In this document: piece by piece, positions 16,792 through 25,386 of the stretch | How positions within the stretch are numbered: position 1 is the stretch's first letter | How the letters are laid out: each line of letters begins with the position of its first letter | From: Flavobacterium sp. | Lineage (GTDB): Bacteria; Bacteroidota; Bacteroidia; Flavobacteriales; Flavobacteriaceae | Reading direction: 5' to 3' | Length of the DNA: 64,000 nt | Assembly: GCA_016787805.1 (NCBI GenBank) | Contig: JAEUTY010000049.1 | Location: 1 to 64,000, forward strand | Made by a program: the position numbers and the translations under genes | Notes under the pieces: model-generated | Told to the model about the DNA's origin: nothing | What the model saw: the letters and a program-made list of their open reading frames with translations, nothing else | Databases searched by the model: none

Positions 16792-17949
16792 TTATTTTTT
16801 TGAAAGTAGAATCGTTACCGCATTCCCACCAAAACCAACTGCGTTGATGAGTACTTTGTTGATTGATTTTCGCTCTCTTTGGGTTTCTGCAAAAGGCACA
16901 GCTACAAATTGATTGTGTTGCATCATCATAATAGCCAACTCCAAATTTAACATCCCTGATGCGCCAAATGTATGGCCTATTTTCCATTTGTTGGTGGTAA
17001 GCATAGGTTGATTTTCTCCAAATACTTTTTGAATGGCTTTGACTTCCGAACTATCGCCTTTTAAAGTGCCTGGAGCATGCATTACAATGGCATCAACATC
17101 CTTTAAAGGAGTATTTTGGAGCGCCATTGTCATCGATTTCTGAAAACATTCGGCTTCGTCTGAAATGGATATATTGTGTTCCAAAGTATCGGTTGCATAA
17201 CCAATTCCTTCAATGTAAGCCAGCGCATTTGGCCGTTCTCCCAATTCTAAGCAAGTCACAGCAGCTGCTTCGCCTAATACCATACTGTTTTTGGTTTTGT
17301 TCAAGTCAAATGCTCTACAAGGAAATTTACCTTCTTCTTTGGAATAGATTTTCAGTGCATTCATTTGCGCCAATGTGAAAGCGGTTAAAGGCGCTTCACT
17401 TCCGCCAACTAAAAATTGTGTTGCCATTCCCGATTGCATCCAAGCGACTGCGTTTAAAATAGCGTGTAATGCTGTTGAACAGGTAATTGAATGTGAAATT
17501 TCAGGGCCTTTGTTTTTTAAATCGTGTGCTACCCAAGACGAGATATTGCCTAAGGTTGTAGTTGGTGAAGACAACGTTGCTGTTTTACCCGTTTGAAGGA
17601 ATTCTGTGTGGTATTTTTCAAATAATTGTGTAGCGCCACGTGAAGAACCAATGTTGATTCCGAAGTCATCGCCCGCTTTCCAACCTGCATTTTTAATGGC
17701 TTGGCGCGATACTAAAATGGCTAGCAAAACGGTTTCGTCTAAGGCTTTGTATTTACTTTCTTCGTTTCTTAAAACATCTATTTGATTTCTGATTTCGGTA
17801 GGAATTGTAGCAATGAATTGATTTTTACCGTTGAATTCTTTGGTTGAAATGAGTGTTGTATTTGAAAGATAATTGCGCCAAATTGCCTCAGGATGATTTC
17901 CTAAAGGTGAAATGGAAGCAAGTGAAGTTATGGCGATTTTGGTTTTCAT
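16792..17949 (-). CDS. Beta-ketoacyl-ACP synthase-like condensing enzyme of the biotin block
   Basis: A 385-residue KAS I/II-type thiolase-fold enzyme. The catalytic triad appears complete: Cys in SITCSTALHA (C157), His in MHAPGTLKGD (H291) and His in GHTFGASG (H326). It differs from housekeeping FabF in spacing and in local motifs (SHSITCSTA, GGSEAPLTAF, GAVG-like NAVGFGGNA near the C-terminus). It lies 72 bp downstream of bioA on the same strand and is probably co-transcribed with it. No bioC or bioH is in the window, so a role in making the pimeloyl precursor of biotin is attractive, but this is inference from position. Alternatively it works in another fatty-acid or polyketide step. Confidence 0.88.
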   Translation of the reverse strand: MKTKIAITSLASISPLGNHPEAIWRNYLSNTTLISTKEFNGKNQFIATIPTEIRNQIDVLRNEESKYKALDETVLLAILVSRQAIKNAGWKAGDDFGINIGSSRGATQLFEKYHTEFLQTGKTATLSSPTTTLGNISSWVAHDLKNKGPEISHSITCSTALHAILNAVAWMQSGMATQFLVGGSEAPLTAFTLAQMNALKIYSKEEGKFPCRAFDLNKTKNSMVLGEAAAVTCLELGERPNALAYIEGIGYATDTLEHNISISDEAECFQKSMTMALQNTPLKDVDAIVMHAPGTLKGDSSEVKAIQKVFGENQPMLTTNKWKIGHTFGASGMLNLELAIMMMQHNQFVAVPFAETQRERKSINKVLINAVGFGGNAVTILLSKK

Positions 17950-17954
17950 TTTTT

Positions 17955-18003
17955 TTGAACGCGGATGAAACGGATTTTCAAACGCAGACTCACACCGATT
18001 TAA
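17955..18003. repeat. ACGCGGATGAAACGGATT-type dispersed repeat
   Basis: GAACGCGGATGAAACGGATT followed by AACGCAGACTCACACCGATT fills the short spacer between bioA and the ketoacyl synthase. The two halves are variants of one another (ACGCgGAt...CGGATT and ACGCaGAc...CCGATT). It looks like one of the small dispersed repeats of this genome. Confidence 0.5.
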
Positions 18004-18021
18004 TTACAATAGGCTACAAAA

Positions 18022-19293
18022 TTACACTATTTCTAATGCCTTTTCAATGGTTTGATAGACTTTTTGCAACTGATTTTCGGTGATGATGTACGGCGGTAAA
18101 ATGTAGACAATATTGCCAACAGGTCGCAAAATAACGCCGTTTTCAATAAAGAAATTATAGAGTTTGTTGCGCAAGTTGCCGTAGTAACTTTCGGCTGAAT
18201 CGGTTTTGATTTCTAAGGCAAAAATAACGCCAAGCACACGAGTTGTTTTGACTTTTGGATGGTTTTGAATTTGCATTTGAAAGTCCAAATGACTTTGATG
18301 CACTCGTTCAATATTGACTTGCATTTCATGGCTTTGCAACAATTCAATACTTGCTAAAGCGGCGGCACATCCGGTTGGATTGGCGGTAAATGTGTGCCCA
18401 TGGAACAACGCTTTGTTGGTATCATCATCATAAAAACCATCAAATATTTCTTGGGTAAAAGTCGTAATCGCCATCGGGATGGTTCCGCCAGTGAGTGCTT
18501 TTGACAAACACATCATGTCGGGTTTTTGTGCCACATAATCAGACGCGAAAGTTTTACCTGTTTTTCCGAAACCGGTCATGACTTCATCGGCGATGGTAAA
18601 AACGTTATTCTGTTTGCAAATAGTAAGCAATTGTTCTAAAACTTCAGGAGCGTACATTACCATTCCAGCGGCGCCTTGTACTAAAGGTTCGTAGATAAAA
18701 GCGGCGTATTCGTTGGTTTTGACTAAATTTTCTAGTAATAACAAAGATCTTTTTTCATTGCCTTCAGTTGGAACTGGAATGCGCGTTACTTCCAACAAAG
18801 AACCTTGAAAAGCTTCGGTAAAAAACGAAATCCCGCTCGCTGCCATAGCTGCAAATGTGTCGCCATGAAAAGCATCTTCAAATGCGATAATTTTCGTTTT
18901 TTTTACTCCTTTATTATGATTGTATTGCAAAGCTACTTTTATGGCCACTTCTACTGCGGTTGAGCCATTATCCGAGTAGAATATTTTATGTTGATTGGAA
19001 GGTAAAATTTCAATCAATTTTTCCGACAACAGAACAGCTGTTTCATGTGTAAAACCACCAAAAAGCACGTGTTCTAAAGTGGTTAATTGTTGGTAAATCG
19101 CATCGGCAATAATTGGATTGGAATGCCCAAACGGATTCACCCACCACGACGCGATTGCATCGATGTATTCTTTGCCATTTTCGTCCCACAACAAGGCGTC
19201 TTTTCCTTTGACGATAGCTGGAAAATTGGGTGCTGTTTTGTGTTGGGTGTACGGATGCCAGTTGTGTTTTTTATCTCTTTCGGAAAGGTTCAT
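18022..19293 (-). CDS. bioA: Adenosylmethionine-8-amino-7-oxononanoate aminotransferase
   Basis: Transfers an amino group from S-adenosylmethionine to 7-keto-8-aminopelargonate (KAPA) to make 7,8-diaminopelargonate, the third biotin step; PLP enzyme. Marks: HNWHPYTQHK at the start, WWVNPFGHSNP, FYSDNGSTAVEVAIKVALQY, EDAFHGDTFAAMAASG, FIADEVMTGFGKTGKTF-like IADEVMTGFG, and CLSKALTGGTIPMA with the PLP Lys. From the ATG at 19293 it has 423 residues. The longer frame to 19314 adds only MFYILKN and is less likely. A promoter box at 19351 gives it its own transcription start even though bioD lies just upstream. Confidence 0.96.
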   Translation of the reverse strand: MNLSERDKKHNWHPYTQHKTAPNFPAIVKGKDALLWDENGKEYIDAIASWWVNPFGHSNPIIADAIYQQLTTLEHVLFGGFTHETAVLLSEKLIEILPSNQHKIFYSDNGSTAVEVAIKVALQYNHNKGVKKTKIIAFEDAFHGDTFAAMAASGISFFTEAFQGSLLEVTRIPVPTEGNEKRSLLLLENLVKTNEYAAFIYEPLVQGAAGMVMYAPEVLEQLLTICKQNNVFTIADEVMTGFGKTGKTFASDYVAQKPDMMCLSKALTGGTIPMAITTFTQEIFDGFYDDDTNKALFHGHTFTANPTGCAAALASIELLQSHEMQVNIERVHQSHLDFQMQIQNHPKVKTTRVLGVIFALEIKTDSAESYYGNLRNKLYNFFIENGVILRPVGNIVYILPPYIITENQLQKVYQTIEKALEIV

Positions 19294-19350
19294 ATTTTTA
19301 AGAATATAGAACAAAGAGACTAGAAAATAGACTTGTTCTAAGAATTAATA

Positions 19351-19358
19351 CAAATATA
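19351..19358 (-). promoter_or_regulatory. -7 promoter box for bioA
   Basis: Minus-strand TATATTTG (CAAATATA on plus) matches TAnnTTTG. The leader to 19293 would be about 50 bases. It implies that bioA and the ketoacyl synthase can be expressed apart from bioF-bioD. Confidence 0.6.
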
Positions 19359-19369
19359 AGAACTCTATG

Positions 19370-19397
19370 TTCTATTCTCTATATTCTATTCTCTATA
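19370..19397. repeat. Two perfect 14-bp tandem copies at the end of bioD
   Basis: TTCTATTCTCTATA occurs at 19370-19383 and again at 19384-19397, overlapping the last codons of bioD. AACTCTATG next to it resembles a third partial copy. Confidence 0.7.
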
Positions 19398-20010
19398 AAT
19401 TTAAAAGATTTTCTCGGAATTTGTCAGCGTAATAAGAAATTACATTTTGATCAAAATACGGTTCGTTATCAATGCGTCCAATATATTTTGCTTCTGTTTT
19501 ACTAAGAATGATTGCTTCGGTAGATTGATTCTCATCGCCTGAAAATAGGATTCCAGCTACTGAGATTTTTCTGCTTTTCAAGGCTTCTAAAGTCAAAAGT
19601 GTGTGATTGATACTTCCTAAGTAATGACGAGAAACCACGATTACTTTATAGTCTTTTTGAATTAAATCAACGATATAATCATTATCATTTAACGGAACTA
19701 AAAGTCCGCCTGCGCCTTCAATAACCAAATGATTTTTGGTTTTGGGTTCTTTTATCTGTTTTAAATCGATGGTAATTCCGTCGATACTTGCCGCCAAATG
19801 TGGACTGGCTGGCGTGTTTAATTTATAGCTATTGGGATGAATGATGGTTTTGTCGTTTGCTATGAACCGTTGGATTTTATGGCTATCGGAATTATCCAAG
19901 TCGCCTGCTTGTATGGGTTTCCAATAATCGGCTTCTAAAGCTTGGGTTACAATGGCTGAGGAGATGGTTTTGCCTACGTCGGTGCCGATTCCGGTGATGA
20001 ATAGTTTCAT
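19393..20010 (-). CDS. bioD: Dethiobiotin synthetase
   Basis: Closes the ureido ring of dethiobiotin from diaminopelargonate, CO2 and ATP. The N-terminal P-loop is ITGIGTDVGKT (residues 5-15), and further marks are YWKPIQAGD, LNTPASPHLAA and the carboxylate-activating stretch VIEGAGGLLVPLND. 205 residues is normal. It lies between bioF (64-bp spacer containing a short repeat) and bioA, all on the minus strand. The final codons fall in a 14-bp tandem repeat (19370-19397), so the C-terminus NLLNL may vary among relatives. Confidence 0.96.
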   Translation of the reverse strand: MKLFITGIGTDVGKTISSAIVTQALEADYWKPIQAGDLDNSDSHKIQRFIANDKTIIHPNSYKLNTPASPHLAASIDGITIDLKQIKEPKTKNHLVIEGAGGLLVPLNDNDYIVDLIQKDYKVIVVSRHYLGSINHTLLTLEALKSRKISVAGILFSGDENQSTEAIILSKTEAKYIGRIDNEPYFDQNVISYYADKFRENLLNL

Positions 20011-20020
20011 AGTTTTTATT

Positions 20021-20060
20021 TAACCGCAAAGTTCGCTAAGAATGCGCGAAGTTCGCAATG
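20021..20060. repeat. AACCGCAAAG-type dispersed repeat between bioF and bioD
   Basis: TAACCGCAAAGTTCGCTAAG followed by GCGCGAAGTTCGCAATG contains the GCAAAGTTCGC word that also occurs at 62370-62410. It occupies most of the bioF-bioD spacer and does not obviously form a terminator. Confidence 0.5.
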
Positions 20061-20074
20061 ATTTTAACTTTATA

Positions 20075-21220
20075 TTAAAAAACTAAAGATGCTAATAGTT
20101 TTAAAACTTCAGAAATTTCTTTTGCTGTGTTGTAGCTGTGGATGCAAAAACGCAGTCGTTCTTGTCCTTCGGGAACAGTTGGAGAGAGAATGGGTTTGAC
20201 ATCAAAACCGTTTTGTTGGAGTTGTAATGCGATGGATTTTACTTTTTCGTTTCCTGGAATAATGGCACATTGAATAGCTGATTTGCTGTACACAAAAAGT
20301 GGTTTTAATCCGAGTTGGATTTTGTGTTGGTTGAAGAATTGGATGTTAGTTTTGAGTTGATTGATGGCTTTTTTTTCAGTTTGCAAATGCTGGTAAGCTA
20401 CTACTATTGTGGCCACAGAATGAGGAGATAAACCTGTTGTATAAATAAAACTTCGGGCGAAATTGACCAAATAACTTTTCAATTCAGCACTACCTAAAAT
20501 CGCGGCACCGTGGCAACCTAATCCTTTTCCGAAGGTTACAATTCGGGCAAAAATAGTGTCTTGCAATCCATGATATTGAATTAATCCTTCGCCTGAATCT
20601 CCGAAAACACCCAAAGCATGTGCTTCATCGAGGACTAAAAAACAATTGTATTTTTGAGAAAGTTGCACCAATTGTTCAAGGTTAGGCGAATCGCCGTCCA
20701 TTGAGAAGACGCTTTCGGTGATGATATAGACTTCGACAAGCTCAGTCTGACAACGGGTAATAATCGATTCTAAATCGTTCAAATCGTTGTGTTGGAATTT
20801 GTACGATTTGGCTTTGCTCATTTGAATGCCGTCGCGGATGGAAGCATGGCACAATTCGTCATACAAAATAACGTCGTTGCGTTGCGGAACGGAAGCAAAA
20901 AAACCGACGTTGGCATCATAACCCGAGTTGAAAATGAGTGCTGATTCGGCTTGATGGAATTGTGCAATAAATTCCTCGCTACTGTTGTATAAATGATGGT
21001 TTCCTGATAAAAGTCGTGATCCTGTGGCACCGTTTATTTTGATATTATGATCGATTAAATACTGATGCGTTTGATTGAAAATGGATTCAGATTGCGCAAA
21101 ACCCAAATAGTCGTTGGAAGAAAAATCGATTAAATCGTTGGCTACAGGCAACTGGCGTAAAGCGTGGTTTTGCTTGCGAAGTTGGAGTTTTTGTTGTAAG
21201 GATTGTGGCAATTTCTTCAT
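20075..21220 (-). CDS. bioF: 8-amino-7-oxononanoate synthase with an in-frame repeat insertion
   Basis: PLP enzyme that condenses pimeloyl-ACP/CoA with alanine to give KAPA, the first dedicated step of the ring pathway. Marks: IDFSSNDYLGFA near 30, INGATGSRLLSGNH, FNSGYDANVGFF, YDELCHASIRDG, VFSMDGDSPNL, LVLDEAHALGVFG and FGKGLGCHGA with the PLP Lys. 381 residues is normal. Between HNDLNDLESIITR and VYIITESVFSMDGD lies QTELVEV, encoded by the dispersed repeat at 20728-20757. The promoter box is only 4 bases from the ATG, so the mRNA is probably leaderless. bioD and bioA follow. Confidence 0.95.
   Translation of the reverse strand: MKKLPQSLQQKLQLRKQNHALRQLPVANDLIDFSSNDYLGFAQSESIFNQTHQYLIDHNIKINGATGSRLLSGNHHLYNSSEEFIAQFHQAESALIFNSGYDANVGFFASVPQRNDVILYDELCHASIRDGIQMSKAKSYKFQHNDLNDLESIITRCQTELVEVYIITESVFSMDGDSPNLEQLVQLSQKYNCFLVLDEAHALGVFGDSGEGLIQYHGLQDTIFARIVTFGKGLGCHGAAILGSAELKSYLVNFARSFIYTTGLSPHSVATIVVAYQHLQTEKKAINQLKTNIQFFNQHKIQLGLKPLFVYSKSAIQCAIIPGNEKVKSIALQLQQNGFDVKPILSPTVPEGQERLRFCIHSYNTAKEISEVLKLLASLVF
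20728..20757 (-). repeat. TTCGACAAGCTCAGTCTGAC repeat inside bioF
   Basis: The word AGACTTCGACAAGCTCAGTC with its TGACA extension resembles a short repeat common in Bacteroidetes spacers. On the coding strand it reads in frame as CQTELVEV. It falls in a surface loop region just before the VFSMDGD strand. Confidence 0.7.
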
Positions 21221-21224
21221 ACTA

Positions 21225-21232
21225 CAAATTTA
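21225..21232 (-). promoter_or_regulatory. -7 promoter box for bioF
   Basis: Minus-strand TAAATTTG (CAAATTTA on plus), then TAGT, then the bioF ATG. The expected start of transcription coincides with the start codon. Confidence 0.65.
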
Positions 21233-21285
21233 TAGCTTTTGAGTATACGTTTTATTGCTTTTCTTATAAAGTACGAATACTAAAT

Positions 21286-21480
21286 TTTACCACAAAGTCA
21301 CAAAAGAAAATGTTTAAATGACTTTGAAACCTTTTTTTGCCTTTTTTGTTTAAATTTTTCTCGCAAAGACGCAGAGGCGCAAAGATTCTTTTCTATAAAA
21401 GACACAAAAAATTTATATTTGACTTTAAAACTTTTGTGTCTTTTGTGTTTAAAATTTCTTGCAAAGACACAAAGATAGAT
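21286..21480. repeat. Imperfect direct duplication carrying GCAAAGACGC-type repeats
   Basis: 21320-21370 and 21421-21470 are imperfect copies (GACTTTgAAACcTTT and GACTTTaAAACtTTT, then TTTAAA-TTTCT-GCAAAGAC) about 101 bp apart. Each ends in the GCAAAGACnC word; 21361-21387 also has GCAGAGGCGCAAAG. An open frame of 80 codons through it is repeat-derived, not a gene. Nothing else is seen in 21221-21521. Confidence 0.6.
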
Positions 21481-21521
21481 TTGTCTTTAAATATAAAGTT
21501 TCTAAAGAAAGTAGGTGGTTC

Positions 21522-21663
21522 AGCCCCGATAGTAATGGAAAGCCTTTTGAAGGGAATAACTAATTTTTATGCATTATGAAAAGCGACCAACGGAAGCTCT
21601 TTTAGAATGCTATAAAAATAGTTAGTACCGAAAAAGCTTGAAATGTATAGCGGGAATGGCTGC
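21522..21663 (+). repeat. Hairpin repeat family, copy 3
   Basis: Starts AGCCCCGATAGTAATGGAAA and ends TATAGCGGGAATGGCTGC, so AGCC and GGCT at the ends are complementary. The interior block AAAAGCGACCAACGGAAGCT with CTTTT following recurs almost exactly in the copy at 57373. It lies immediately before the atpC terminator. Confidence 0.75.
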
Positions 21664-21665
21664 AT

Positions 21666-21697
21666 AAAAAAAGCCCAACTGAATGTTGAGCTTTTTG
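21666..21697 (-). terminator. Terminator for atpD-atpC
   Basis: AAAAAGCCCAAC and GTTGAGCTTTTT form a stem with one mismatch and a 5-base loop, 22 bases beyond the atpC stop. On the minus strand it ends in a T-run. Confidence 0.8.
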
Positions 21698-21718
21698 GGA
21701 ATTTATTTTTGAATTGAA

Positions 21719-22000
21719 TTAGTCGGCCAATACAATTACTTTGTTATCGTTCATTTCGATGGTTCCGGATTCGATTTCTAAAGTGTAGTTTTGGTCGTTG
21801 ATTTTAACGAACTTTTCTTTTACTTCTTTTTCGAATTTGAAACTTGTTGCTTCGATTTTCACGGTGCCTTTTTTCAAGATCGAAACAACAGGCGCGTGAT
21901 TGTTTAGGATTTGAAACGAACCGCTCACACCAGGCAAAGAAACCGAAGTCACTTCTCCTTTGAACAATGTTGCTTCTGGTGATACTATTTCTAAAATCAT
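21719..22000 (-). CDS. atpC: F-type ATP synthase epsilon subunit
   Basis: Central-stalk subunit that couples F1 to the c-ring rotor. The 93 residues hold only the N-terminal beta-sandwich (MILEIVSPEATLFKGEVTSV, VSGSFQILNNHAPVVSIL). The C-terminal helical hairpin of the E. coli protein (about 139 residues) is absent, as is usual in this phylum. It follows atpD with a 76-bp repeat-containing spacer and shares its promoter and terminator. Confidence 0.93.
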   Translation of the reverse strand: MILEIVSPEATLFKGEVTSVSLPGVSGSFQILNNHAPVVSILKKGTVKIEATSFKFEKEVKEKFVKINDQNYTLEIESGTIEMNDNKVIVLAD

Positions 22001-22005
22001 ATTTC

Positions 22006-22076
22006 TTAGTAATTAGTGATTAGTGAATAGTGATTAGCACGTAACTGAATACTGTGACTGTACACTGAACACTGAA

Positions 22077-22078
<2 letters not shown>
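22006..22078. repeat. GTGATTAGTGAAT / ACTGAACACTGAA repeats between atpD and atpC
   Basis: Iterated TTAGTGATTAGTGAATAGTG is followed by ACTGAATACTGTGACTGTAC and ACTGAACACTGAA. The second part recurs at 55155-55206. It separates two genes of one operon without an evident terminator. Confidence 0.6.
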
Positions 22079-23660
<1,582 letters not shown>

Positions 23661-23760
23661 CTAAATTGAAAATCAATACTAAAAAAGGAGTTTTTTCAAC
23701 TTTTTTTGAATTTTTGTTAATAGAAATGATTTTCGACAGCAATAACGCTTGTAGAAATAA

Positions 23761-23788
23761 AAAACCACCTACAAAAGCAGGTGGTTTT
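23761..23788 (-). terminator. Terminator after the SGNH-hydrolase lipoprotein gene
   Basis: AAAACCACCT and AGGTGGTTTT form a perfect 10-bp stem with an 8-base loop. It separates the receptor-lipoprotein pair from the atpD promoter. Confidence 0.88.
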
Positions 23789-23810
23789 ATAAATCGTTTT
23801 AAATAAGTAA

Positions 23811-25367
23811 TTATAACACAGGAGGGAAAAGTATTCTATAATCTGCGTAGCTAACTCCTTTGAAGTTAGAACCGTATTTTGCATTGATAGCCTCTAAGAA
23901 TTTGTTGGCAATTAAAGCATAGCCTCTTGGACTTGGATGAACACCATCAAGTGAAAAAGCACCTCCAGTTACAAAATCATCAGTCATTGTAAAGCCATTT
24001 CCTGAGATACCAGTTGTGGTTAATTGGGTCATTATCGCTTCTGCATCAACAATTGCTAAATTGTTAGCAGCAGCCGCGGCTTCTATTGTATTGTTATAAC
24101 CTTCAGTAGCCGCTTGAATTTCGGTAACCTCACTAGGCAACAATATGTATCTGTCAGGTAATGGAAAAGTAACTCCTAGCCTGTCTAATGATGTTGGATC
24201 ATTTCCTGGTAGTGGAGAAACAACACCATCTAAGTTTAAATTAGTATTTCTACCAATTCTTGTAGAAGCGCTTAAACAGATTAAATCAGTAGATTTTGTT
24301 TGTCTAACTTGACCAAAAACAGCACCCAAAACAGTTGCTTGCGGAGCAGGAACTCCTCCTCCAATCAAAACTGCTGTCAATTGTGGCCCTAAATCAGCCA
24401 AAGTTTCATCTTTGATAATCATTGGATTATTTCCAGTTGTAGAAAGTAGGTTGATTCTATCTCCTTGACCTAAGAATGTTAATGCATTATCAAGTGGGCC
24501 ATACAACTGGGCATTTAACAATGGAATCAAACTGACCCCACTTGCTGGATCAACCAAATCCGTTTGTTTTAATTGATCGTATTTGATAACATAGAAATAA
24601 GGTAATGTTGTTACACTAGGCAAATTAGCAATTACTCCTTTACGTCCTCCTGCTGTCAATTGTGCTATTAACCCATTATAAGCTCCTGTAAATGTAGCTT
24701 GAGGCGTTAATGGATTAACAGCTGGATCTCCACCTGCCGTTGCATACCCTAACTCATCATTTCCACCAATCCACAAAGAGAAGAAAGTTGGATTTTGTGC
24801 TAGAGCATCTTCTAAAACAGTTTTTGCAGGAGCCGTTGCCATTCTTACAAAATATGGGTTGGCGGTTGGCGGATTTTCACCCAACCCCGAAGGATTTCCA
24901 TAATTAGGCGCTAATAGGTGAAAACTTTTTGCCCCAGGAATTCCAAAATTATTAAACGTTCCACCTAAAGGTGCTAGAGTAGTTGTTGACACTTGATTGA
25001 ATGGTGGCAGCGCTACAGAAGAAGGCGCAGTACCATTGAAATACAATCGAGGTGTGAATGTAGTACTTCCTGCAAAACCACCTACATTATCTGCCATAAA
25101 AGGAATTCTAAATTCTCCTCCACCGGCTAAGGCAAATTGTTGCGCAAGTATCGCTGGGTATGACCCTTTTTGTCCTTCAATAAACAAAGCATTATCACTA
25201 AAACCAGCTGCAAACGAATCACCAAGAGCAACATATTTGCTAAAATCAGCTGATCCAGCAGTTAAGGGTTGACCGTCAGAAGTATTATAAGTAATAACTT
25301 CTTCATCTTCAGTACAAGCTGTAAAGGTTAACGAAACCAATAATAGCCATTTTATATTTTTTATCAT
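23811..25367 (-). CDS. SGNH/GDSL-hydrolase lipoprotein paired with a TonB receptor
   Basis: A predicted outer-membrane lipoprotein of 518 residues: lipobox TFTAC with Cys18, then a GDSL esterase domain. Block I is YVALGDSFAAGFSDN (Ser51 as nucleophile), block III is LWIGGNDELG, and block V is SLDGVHPSPRGYALIAN with the Asp-x-x-His pair, so the enzyme looks intact. A long insertion rich in Pro, Ala and Gly separates blocks III and V. It starts 20 bases after the TonB-dependent receptor gene and is almost certainly co-expressed with it. The place is that normally taken by a SusD-like binding lipoprotein. An esterase acting on an acylated substrate before import is plausible; the substrate is unknown. 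Confidence 0.88.
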   Translation of the reverse strand: MIKNIKWLLLVSLTFTACTEDEEVITYNTSDGQPLTAGSADFSKYVALGDSFAAGFSDNALFIEGQKGSYPAILAQQFALAGGGEFRIPFMADNVGGFAGSTTFTPRLYFNGTAPSSVALPPFNQVSTTTLAPLGGTFNNFGIPGAKSFHLLAPNYGNPSGLGENPPTANPYFVRMATAPAKTVLEDALAQNPTFFSLWIGGNDELGYATAGGDPAVNPLTPQATFTGAYNGLIAQLTAGGRKGVIANLPSVTTLPYFYVIKYDQLKQTDLVDPASGVSLIPLLNAQLYGPLDNALTFLGQGDRINLLSTTGNNPMIIKDETLADLGPQLTAVLIGGGVPAPQATVLGAVFGQVRQTKSTDLICLSASTRIGRNTNLNLDGVVSPLPGNDPTSLDRLGVTFPLPDRYILLPSEVTEIQAATEGYNNTIEAAAAANNLAIVDAEAIMTQLTTTGISGNGFTMTDDFVTGGAFSLDGVHPSPRGYALIANKFLEAINAKYGSNFKGVSYADYRILFPPVL

Positions 25368-25386
25368 AACGTATGTTTTTTTGTTA

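Noticed and set aside
21337-21579. Open frame of 80 codons upstream of bioF
   Set aside because: It is composed of dispersed repeats (FSQRRRGAKI-type translation) and runs into a hairpin repeat; not a gene.
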